Positions 34,901 to 42,950 of a stretch of 64,000 nt of DNA are shown here, piece by piece (the stretch's first letter is position 1; each line of letters starts with the position of its first letter). The stretch lies in the NCBI RefSeq assembly GCF_015706575.1, contig NW_024037064.1, forward strand, positions 9,959,606 to 10,023,605. Direction: 5' to 3'. Made by a program: the position numbers and the translations under genes. The DNA comes from Patiria miniata (taxonomy: Eukaryota > Echinodermata > Asteroidea > Valvatida > Asterinidae). The notes under the pieces were generated by a model, which saw only the letters and a program-made list of their open reading frames with translations, made no database searches and had not been told where the DNA came from.

Positions 34901-35203
34901 CAGGCCGTGGATGTGGCTGATGGCAATGGCACTACACGACGCACTATCAAACCCACCATGAATGATGAACCAGTACAATACTGCAACGGTGTGTACACTG
35001 ATAGCGCAGGTATCTATATTGCAATGGAAAATGGTCCTAGCACGCGTCATATCCACCACTATGACCCTCAAGGTGGCTTTCTCAAGTGCATCGCACAGGG
35101 TCTGCATGCCCCTTTGGGAATAACACTCACATCAGACGGGCAGCTTGCAGTGGCTGACTGGTACTCGATAAAGATAATTCACCATGTTGCTGTGACGCTG
35201 TAA
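31932..35203 (+). CDS. TRIM gene 4: RING, two B-boxes, coiled coil, NHL-like propeller (exons 31932-33234, 34566-35203)
   Basis: Predicted E3 ubiquitin ligase, 646 residues, the most diverged of the four. RING ligands are intact. B-box 1 is strongly altered (CETCDDGN, ICSRCHSSHKR) but keeps its Cys/His pattern. B-box 2 groups with gene 3. The propeller has small length changes (extra residues at KLCCDREF and at SPSDEVDKT) and a longer C-terminal tail (IIHHVAVTL). The phase-1 donor after MQG is kept. The intron is 1331 bases, about twice those of its neighbours, with extra sequence from about 33.8 to 34.5 kb. The acceptor is CATACAG. The reading frame is fully open, so this is a working gene by sequence. 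Confidence 0.92.
33747..33783. repeat. 37-bp palindrome in the intron of TRIM gene 4
   Basis: Arms of 18 bases (AAAAGCTTAAACATGCTT and its inverse) flank a single base. Introns of genes 2 and 3 have only the half-site GGCTTAAACATC, so the mirror half seems new. It may be the left edge of an insertion that enlarged this intron. Confidence 0.7.
34465..34496. repeat. G-run/C-run hairpin close to the gene 4 splice acceptor
   Basis: A run of 14 G followed by CGGA pairs with TCCGCCCCCCCCC across one base; the paired stem is 34470-34482 with 34484-34496. In RNA it would form a very stable hairpin about 70 bases before the acceptor at 34564-34565. Confidence 0.75.
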
Positions 35204-35436
35204 TCAGACATGTAATTTCACATTTATAGTTTTTGTTTATGAGTATGGAAAAGCGCATGAATACCAAATCAGCTCTGGAATAATCTTAATAATTGGCAAA
35301 ATGAAAACTGAAGTAAAGTATTCGGGACACCAACATGCATTGAAACAATTTGAAAATTAAGCCTTTAAAATGATGTATGTTATATAAATAATTCATATGT
35401 GAAGACTTTGATAAGTCATTAATTAACACTATACTG

Positions 35437-35460
35437 AATAAATCAATATATCTGAATAAA
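35437..35460 (+). terminator. Candidate polyadenylation signals for TRIM gene 4
   Basis: Two AATAAA hexamers (35437-35442 and 35455-35460) lie about 235-255 bases after the stop codon in AT-rich sequence. Chance occurrence is quite possible in such composition. Confidence 0.3.
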
Positions 35461-36380
35461 ATCCTGTCATCTGATTGGTAGGTCGTTGTTCACGTGACAT
35501 TAAAATGATTGATCCCAAGTTAACACACGGCCCGGTTTCATCGCAAAAATAGAAGTTCCATTCCACGGTAAATAGTAGTTCCATTGTACTGTCATACTAC
35601 CACATAATCAGATTCAAGGATTTATGCAGGCGCTGTATAAAACAAATAATTCCGTATTAAACATTTTGTGCAACATAAAGAATAATTTAATTCGGTGTTA
35701 GATGGTATGTTAATTTCCTAGGCTTTGCCTTGCCGAAAAGATGATTATATCAGGTATGCAACTTTTCCTCGGATCAGCTGATTTCCTCTTTTTTTACTTC
35801 CCGTGTGTGCCATTGAAAATAGAAAAACACTGTACAAAGTCGGGGGAAAATTTGAATTTCCTCTTTTTTTGTGATTTCCCAGTTGCATGCCTGTTATATC
35901 TGTAACCGCCATAAACTATTCTTACCATTGCACACATCAATATTTATTGTATAATTATACTGTAGTTCAGACTACCCCAGGTCGATATCCAGGAAATAAA
36001 CTCCCTCTACCTAAATAATGGTTACATAGAAATTCATCCAAACTATGTTAAAGTGCTGAAATGTGGCATATAGGGCCTACAGTAACGATTCGACCTTCAC
36101 TTATAACACTGCGCAGTTTTTTTTGCCGATGAGATTTTTTTCTTGCCATTTTTTGCCGAAAGGAAGGGGAATATGGGGATATTCAAAACATGTATTTTTC
36201 CTTTTTTTTGTTCACAGTGTAGGTTTATATATAGTCTTTATAAAAAAAATCACGTGTCTTAATAACAACAGAAGCTACATGCACTACCGTGGAAGGTGCT
36301 AAAACTATTTTAAAATCAATTTCTATTACGTCATCGTGACGTATTGTCATTATTTGCAGACCAGGAGAATGTGCTACACC
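35461..36380. other. Intergenic, nothing recognised
   Basis: This is AT-rich sequence after the TRIM array. A CCAAT/CACGTG pair in inverse order lies near 35475-35496. No ORF of note and no clear repeat structure. Confidence 0.4.
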
Positions 36381-36384
36381 AAGT

Positions 36385-37032
36385 CGTCACCGTTTTCACG
36401 AAGAGCCACATATGTCGATTTTGAAGAAAAAGTGTTTTCGAGATAATCGCAAATGAAGTTTCTCATATTTTAAAACTGCAAAAAATACCACTTTGCAACA
36501 ACTTTGTGAAGCAAGGAAACCATCACACTATTCTGTGTGAGCTGAATATTTACATGAACCCAGTAATAAGACTTAATTCAGCAGTTAATTAGTGAAAATT
36601 AATTAGTAGTGGCTCTTCGTGAAAACGCAAATTCAGGTTTCCGACATATTGGCCCTTTCTGTTCAATGTGTATTTCCATAGGCGCGAGTGAGTACGCGCG
36701 CGCAGCTGAAAATGTTACAAAGATATAGATATTATATGTGGCTCTTCGTGAAAACGCAAATCTCATTTGACCTACTTTTACGTATTTCCGTGCAATGGGT
36801 TTTGTACGCGTTCAAAGGGCCAAAATGTATGTGGCTCTTCGCAAAATTCATTTATTGAGATTTTGGCCCCTTGCAACATTAATGTAACTTGGAAATTAAT
36901 GATGTTTTGCTTATAGAAACATGTCAAAATGGTTAAGTACATTGTTTTAAAGTAAAATATTGAGAGAAAAAAATCAAAATCGAAAAAAAATGTTATTTTT
37001 GACATATGTGGCTCTTCGTGAAAACGGTGACG
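36385..37032. mobile_element. MITE, 648 bp, 32-bp terminal inverted repeats, 4-bp target duplication
   Basis: The ends are CGTCACCGTTTTCACGAAGA.. and its inverse, matching for about 32 bases. AAGT flanks both sides (36381-36384 and 37033-37036). Three further copies of GTGGCTCTTCG (about 36610, 36740 and 36831) lie inside, two continuing TGAAAACGCAAAT. No transposase frame. Four-base duplications are known for Sola and some Academ elements; assignment is left open. Confidence 0.8.
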
Positions 37033-37348
37033 AAGTGTCATAACGATTCGAAGCTATGAATTAATTAATAATTATAATTATTAAAACTCTTGTCAATTTG
37101 ATCACAAGTTGGTTATTAATTAACAAACTGATTACAACCTATCAAGCAATAAACAATTCGAATGAACTATGGAGCATTCCTTGTTATTCCATTCCTAATG
37201 GACATTCTGACATATCCTTTTTTTCTATTCAGTGTTTCACCTATAAATGTCAACTGCTTGGTTAAATGGGGGGAGGGGGGATATTATGATAATGCCCCCT
37301 TTCCTTCCCCAACCAGAAACGGCCTTTGTAAGTTGTATTTTTTTCCAG

Positions 37349-37570
37349 TTAGCCAAAGGCTTCGGCCTACTAGCTGTTTACAATTTCTTAAGTCAATGGA
37401 CACAGCGAGACATTCAATGGGGCCCAACTGGGAAAAACTGCCATAGATTTTGCGATGTGTGCCCCCATGATATTGTGATGAATCGAGAAGACTTCGAGTT
37501 CTGTTACAGAAAAAAATGCAGAAAACGCGTGAACATCGTGACAACAGTTGTCAAAAAAGAAGTAACTTGA
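37349..37570 (+). CDS. Possible Cys-rich last exon, unrecognised
   Basis: After a pyrimidine tract ending TTTTTTTCCAG (37339-37348) an open frame runs to a TGA at 37570, with residues FCDVCPHDIV, then FCYRKKCRKR, and a basic tail. The Cys spacing and absence of stops are suggestive only. No upstream exon was found and no family is recognised. It may be a chance ORF. Confidence 0.2.
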   Translation, partial: LAKGFGLLAVYNFLSQWTQRDIQWGPTGKNCHRFCDVCPHDIVMNREDFEFCYRKKCRKRVNIVTTVVKKEVT

Positions 37571-38630
37571 ACCATTGATGCACCTCATGTGACCGATTGC
37601 TGAGAAAAGTCACCGCATACACTCACTGAATGATAAATGTTGTCCTCGGAGGAATGATTCTGCATTCCTTTAGTGTGACCCTCTGTCTCCGTATTCACAT
37701 CTCGAAAAGAAAAAAAAACACCTCGAGTGAAAGACGGTTTTAAAGAGGGGATCTTCTTGGTATATCAGTTTGGAAAACACATCGGGATCTAAAAAGCAAG
37801 ACACAACGAGCTTTATGGGACATGAACACACAGACTCGAACCTCCGAATTAATTACTGCCCCAAGCAACTACCAATCCTTAAATCTTAATCAGTCTCTCC
37901 AAGTCGTTACCATTATATTTATATTGACTATAACTAACTGCACGGCCATTTCATCCATTTTGATTCCAATTGTTAACCATGCCACGATTTAAGATTTCAG
38001 CCTCCAGGCCTATGTGATTGTAATCATTTTAGAAATTTGGGAACATTATTTTCGAAATGCGAGCAAGTTTTGGCGTGCAGGCTATATCCCCGATCCACCA
38101 TGGGGGGGGGGGGGGGGGGGGCTTTCAGCCGATTAATAATGGCGTGGTACTAAAAATACGGTAATAAAATAGAATGCTGAATTTATTCTAAACCTTATGC
38201 CGGAGAATTGCATCATCAAAAATTCCGAGGGGCATGACGCAACCCGCAAAACAATTTAAAGAAAAAGAAATGACAATTATGATTATTTAGGAGGAATAGG
38301 AAAGGAAACATTCAGTTTCAATGTATTGTTCCTTTTTCATAGCCTCTTGCAAGATCATAAATGGTGCAGCGGTACGTATACCCACTTTTTTGCACAAAGC
38401 ACGTGCCTCGGCCTAGTTTCAAATTTCACACGTCACGCGCATGCGTACTTTATAGGTCTCCATCTTGCTTGGTTTTCTTCGACGGATAGGCAACGTTTTG
38501 AAGCCCCAAATATCTCATTTTGACCGATGCATCATGCCTCAGAGACCCGTTCGCGATGTTTCTTAACGCTCAAAGAGTCATTTTGCCCAAGGATTTATTT
38601 GCCAACGGCTTGTAATTGTGTAGTGGATCC
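37571..38630. other. Intergenic with a 20-base G run
   Basis: An uninterrupted run of 20 G occupies 38102-38121. Near 38432-38446 CACGCGCATGCGTAC resembles the NRF-1 site, and it lies about 190 bases before the possible first exon below. Nothing else is recognised. Confidence 0.4.
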
Positions 38631-38755
38631 ATGGAAATATTGAATCGGCAGTTTCGGCAGACTGCGTTCAGTGCGACCACATTCGGCCCAATTGACGTGT
38701 CACTGCATAGGTCGCTGTCACTGTCGGCCTTCCAAAACGTAGCATTCACAACGAG
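38631..38755 (+). CDS. Possible first coding exon (unknown gene)
   Basis: From ATGG the frame stays open for 41 codons plus two bases to a good donor (ACGAG then GTGAGT at 38756). The peptide starts MEILNRQFRQTAFSATTFG and is rich in Arg, Ser and Thr with only one Glu and one Asp, as in mitochondrial targeting peptides. An NRF-1-like site lies upstream. The downstream exons were not identified, so the gene is unnamed and the call is weak. Confidence 0.25.
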
Positions 38756-39177
38756 GTGAGTTTCGAGAAAGCATATACCATGTAGTATTTTTTTTTATAT
38801 GATTGTTGAGGGTAGGGCGGTGCAGGGGGAGGGGGGGGGGCGGTGGCAGGGTTGGTTGGTGGTTGGTTGTAGGAGGGGTTGTGGGGGGGGGGGTCACCTC
38901 GCAATGCCCTCCATGACAATTGACATTTTTACAAGGCTATAGAGTTTCCCTTACCCTATGTGTATTTCTCATTTCATTTCCATTTCTTCTAATTATAAAT
39001 TCAACATTTAATTCTGTACTGATAATTAACATTGAGTCATTGCAACTGAACCTGACGCCCCCTTATGTTCTTGCAATAACACATTTGTTATCTTAAAATG
39101 TCAGTCATATTGCAAAAATGTTGAAAAGATTAATCTTGGACAGAGAAACATTTCCAAATTCCAATTTTGTTAAGTAT
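38756..39177. other. G-rich then AT-rich non-coding sequence
   Basis: Between about 38815 and 38895 the + strand is dominated by G runs (potential quadruplex). The remainder is AT-rich with no recognisable feature. Confidence 0.4.
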
Positions 39178-39645
39178 ACTTAAAACATTTGGAACTGAAG
39201 ATTCCCATATCTGGCCATCACTTGTCCCCCTGTGCACAAACCCTATGAGATTGTTCTGAAATTTTCCAAGTGTTTTCTTAGTGAATACTTCAGTATTTCC
39301 CTGCTAATTTTGACTTTTTAGGACATATCACTTTTTTATGGCTGATAGGTCACTGAAGGGAAAAATTAATGATTGCCAGATACCGGGAATCTTTCCAAAA
39401 TTTTTCTTGACAGAAAGATTGGCCATAATTATGGCCATCACTAACTTTTCACTTCACTTAGTGACCGATCAGCCATCAGAAAGTGATTTCTTTTTTAATA
39501 TTGTCATAAAAAGCCAAATTTTGCAGGGAAAATATTGCAGTAGGCCTATATTTACTGAGAAAACACTTAGACATTTTCAGAGCAGTCTCATACGGTTTGT
39601 GTGCACTAGTGTTGGCCAGATATTGGAATCTTTCCAAATCATCCG
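39178..39645. mobile_element. Foldback element, arms about 220 bp
   Basis: 39185-39405 is an inverted copy of about 39420-39640: paired words include ATATCTGGCCA, TATGAGATTGTTCTGAAA (diverged), CTAAGTGTTTTCTCAG and GGCTGATNGGTCACT. The centre carries GGCCATAATTATGGCC. The arms have diverged noticeably, so it is older than the elements in unit 1. Ends were placed only roughly. Confidence 0.6.
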
Positions 39646-40575
39646 CTTTGAACAGCGCCCCCAATAGCCAGATGCCCATAGCAAATGTGTTGTAAAATGT
39701 CCGAAAATTTGGGACTCTCAATTACACTGTGTTCAGGAAATGGTTATATATGGAGGTCAGCTAGCTAGTATCAGAGACGCATTAATCTGGCCTCCCTGTT
39801 TAATGAAACGTAAGTATGCGAAGAAAATATCAAGTGAAAAAACTTCTGATTAAGAATGACAACTTTTTTAGAAACGCAGTGGCTGTTGTTACGGCAGTAG
39901 ACCATCTGGTTCCCTGACCTAATTAGAGCAATATCAGGATCTTTGGCTCTTGGGAACCCGACTATCAAGTGTACGATTCTTGGGTTTTTGTTTGCCTTAA
40001 ATTTCTTCCCAAAGCCAAAGGTCACGAAGAAGAAAATGATATCTACTTCAATAAAAAGTGTAGGATTTGATTAAAAATATAAATTAAAAGTACATGTAGC
40101 CTACATAAAAATTTAAAAAAATGAAGAAAAAGAAAAGAAAATAAGGTTTGGCATAGGAGGATGCATTAAGTTATGCAACTTGCTCATCACGGCTAGCGGG
40201 GTGAAAACATTCCAAGGTGAATGCTCTATCATGATGTGTGGTACGTTCAAGCTTTTGTTTTCACCTCGCATTGACCCTAGGTCAGGCAAAGTTGTGTCCG
40301 CCTATCACGAATTTAATCCTGGAACCCTCAGTCAATTGCATTTGTTAGAACTACCAAAGTACTCTGTTTGATATGGCACAGTTTATTGTGGTATACATGT
40401 AGAGTTTCGATGACCAGTGTTTTTGCAGTGGTGTAACGATGAACCTGAGCCCCCAATCGTTTTCGTTCTTTCATCAGCATGGCAGTACAGTGAACATGTG
40501 CATGTGAGTGTTTTACCATGATGAATCTTCGTCTGGCTGCGCACCTCAGACCTTCGTTGCTATTTTGGACATGAC
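39646..40575. other. Intergenic, nothing recognised
   Basis: Only short unrelated frames occur here. No repeat or RNA structure was recognised. Confidence 0.35.
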
Positions 40576-40930
40576 AAGTCAACTTGACCATTTGCTAAAA
40601 CTCAAACCAACTTGACTGTTTACCAACTGGACCATTGTACCAACTTTTCCGCTGATCAACTTGACTTAATTAACTTTCGAGTCCACTAGACTGTTGGCCA
40701 ACTTGACCGTTTGCCAATTTGACCATTTGGCAATTCGACCGTTTGCCAACTCGTCCACATTGACAAACTTGACTTCAACTTGACCGTTTACCAACTCGAC
40801 TGTCGTACCAACTCTTCCGCTGACCAACTCGACTTAACTTTCGAGTCAACTAGACTGTTGGCCAACTTGACCGTTTACCAATTTGACCATTTGCCAACTC
40901 GACCGTTTGCCAACTCGTCCGTTATACATG
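40576..40930. repeat. Diverged 16-bp tandem array, left block
   Basis: Repeats of the form CAACTTGACCGTTTGC recur with 16-base spacing, and the whole block is doubled at roughly 190 bases (two copies of TTTCGAGTC..ACTAGACTGTTGGCCAAC). Aligned to the main satellite unit, about 11 of 16 positions agree, so the two blocks are probably one family. Confidence 0.7.
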
Positions 40931-41074
40931 TGTGTATGCATCTCGACATAAACCTTGGGTTGCGTGATTTCAAATCATCAAAAGAAAAATAATTTTGTAT
41001 CTATTAATTAATAAAAGATGTACTTGTCAATTAATTTTCCTTTCTCTGAAAAAAACAAATGGGTAAATAATTAT

Positions 41075-41240
41075 GTCCGGCATGCAGAAACAACAATTGC
41101 GAGTACGCATGTTCCATGTTGCTGCGTTGTGCAAAGCAAGATTGTACTGTTCTTTTTCCGTATGTCACGACGGGCCATCTGACATTGTCTGGCGGAGATC
41201 ATGTGGGCCAGCTAGGACACGGCTGACCTCGTGTGGTGAA
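41075..41240 (+). pseudogene. Degenerate RCC1-like repeat fragment
   Basis: The reading CSFSVCHDG followed, one frame over, by SGGDHVGQLGHG resembles one RCC1 blade, whose hallmark is a Gly-rich turn followed by GQLGHG. The two parts are in different frames and a TGA follows directly, so the piece cannot be a working exon as read. A similar HVGLLCKAG peptide near 43755 may be another blade. Identification rests on one motif and is tentative. Confidence 0.3.
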
Positions 41241-41530
41241 CCTGGAAAGAAAATCATAATTTTTTTGGAATGATAAAGATTAAAAATCTGATTCAAAAAT
41301 CAAATTGTTGTTTATTTAATAAGGATTCCAATGATATGTTTAACATTTTTGACACTAAAAATTACTTGTTTCACTGGATTTTGCGACTCAATTGTTATAT
41401 TTCCAAAGAGCAAACTTGTAATTTTAGTAAAACAATTTAAAATTTATTTATTTTGTTGTGCCATTCTATTTCAATGAACACAATTTTTAGGGTTGTTAAA
41501 CAAGAAAAGAAAAGCATACTGACCTCTCTA

Positions 41531-42950
41531 TTGTCTGACTGGTCTGTTGTCCGACAGGTCCGTTGTCCGACTGGTCCATTGTCCGACTGGTCCGTTGTCC
41601 AACAGGTTCGTTGTCCGACTGGTCGGTGGTCCGACTGGTTCTGTGACCGACTGGTCCGTTTTCCGACTGGTCCTTTGTCCATCTCGTCCGTTGTCCGACT
41701 GGTCCATTGTCCGACTGGTCCGTTGTCCGACTGGTCCATTGCCCGACTGGTCCCTTGTCCGACTGGTCCGTTGTCCGACTGGTCCGTTGTCCGACTGGTC
41801 CCTTGTCTGACTGGTCTGTTGTCCGACTGGTCCGTTGTCCGACTGGTCCATTGTCCGACTGGTCCATTGACCAACTATGGTCAGTTGTCCGACTGGTCTG
41901 TTGTCCGACTGGTCCATTGTCCGACTGGTCCCTTGTCCGACTGGTCCGTTGTCCAACTGGTCCCTTGTCCGACTGGTCCATTGTCCGACTGGTCCATTGA
42001 CCAACTATGGTCAGTTGTCCGACTGGTCTGTTGTCCGACTGGTCCATTGTCCGACTGGTCCCTTGTCCGACTGGTCCGTTGTCCGACTGGTCCCTTGTGA
42101 CTGTCCGACTGGTCCGTTGTCCGACTGGTCCGTTGTCCGACTGGTCCATTGTCCGACTGGTCCATTGACCAACTATGGTCAGTTGTCCGACTGGTCTGTT
42201 GTCCGACTGGTCCATTGTCCGACTGGTCCCTTGTCCGACTGGTCCGTTGTCCGACTGGTCCCTTGTCCGACTGGTCCGTTGTCCGACTGGTCCGTTGTCC
42301 GACTGGTCCATTGTCCGACTGGTCCATTGACCAACTATGGTCAGTTGTCCGACTGGTCTGTTGTCCGACTGGTCCATTGTCCGACTGGTCCCTTGTCCGA
42401 CTGGTCCGTTGTCCGACTGGTCAGTTGTCCGACTGGTCCCTTGTCTGACTGGTCTGTTGTCCGACTGGTCCGTTGTCCGACTGGTCCATTGTCCGACTGG
42501 TCCATTGTCCGACTGGTCCCTTGTCAGACTGGTCCGTTGTCCGACTGGTCCATTGTCCGACTGGTCCGTTGACCAACTATGGTCAGTTGTCCGACTGGTC
42601 AGTTGTCCGACTGGTCTGTTGTCCGACTGGTCTGTTTTCCGACTGGTCCGTTGTCTGACTATGGTCCGTTAATTGTCCGACTGGTCCGTTGTCGACTGGT
42701 CCGTTTCCGACTGGTCCGTTGTTCGACTTGTCTGTTTTCCGACTGGTCCGTTGTCCGACTATGGTCTGTTGTCTGACGGGTCGGTTGTCTGACTGGTCCG
42801 TTGTCCGACTGGTCCGTTGTTTGACTTGACCGTTGTCCGACTCGTCCGTTGTCCGACTGGTCTGTTGTCCAACTCGTCTGTTGTCTGACTTGTCCGTTGT
42901 CCGACTTGACCGTTGTCCGACTCGTCCATTGTCCGACTCGTTCGTTGTGT
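41531..42950. repeat. 16-bp satellite, about 88 copies
   Basis: The unit is TTGTCCGACTGGTCCR (R is A or G, with T and C variants). Because 16 is not a multiple of 3 and the unit has no stop in any phase, all frames stay open on both strands and read as a 16-residue repeat (CPTGPLSDWSVVRLVR on the + strand). A marker GACCAACTATGG recurs at 41869, 41999, 42167, 42329 and 42571, giving a loose higher-order period of about 130-240 bases. The right end decays gradually. Confidence 0.95.

Larger units (their letters stand above)
29741..35460 (+). repeat. Tandem unit 4 of the TRIM array (limits approximate)
   Basis: The start resembles that of units 1 and 3 (GGTACTTTCAAAACCTCCC then a C run), while the last 1.5 kb before the gene resembles unit 2. 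The unit carries its own MITE (30600-31212) and a longer intron. Similarity to the array is not recognisable beyond about 35.5 kb, so this appears to be the downstream edge of the cluster. Confidence 0.6.

Noticed and set aside
5496-35203. TRIM genes as processed retrocopies
   Set aside because: All four keep the same phase-1 intron with consensus splice sites and a conserved 5'UTR acceptor.
37162-37446. Hydrophobic 94-codon frame as a membrane protein
   Set aside because: The hydrophobicity comes from TTT-rich, low-complexity sequence, and the frame conflicts with the possible exon at 37349-37570.
41531-42950. CRISPR-like regular repeats
   Set aside because: Repeats are contiguous with no unique spacers, and the host is clearly eukaryotic.
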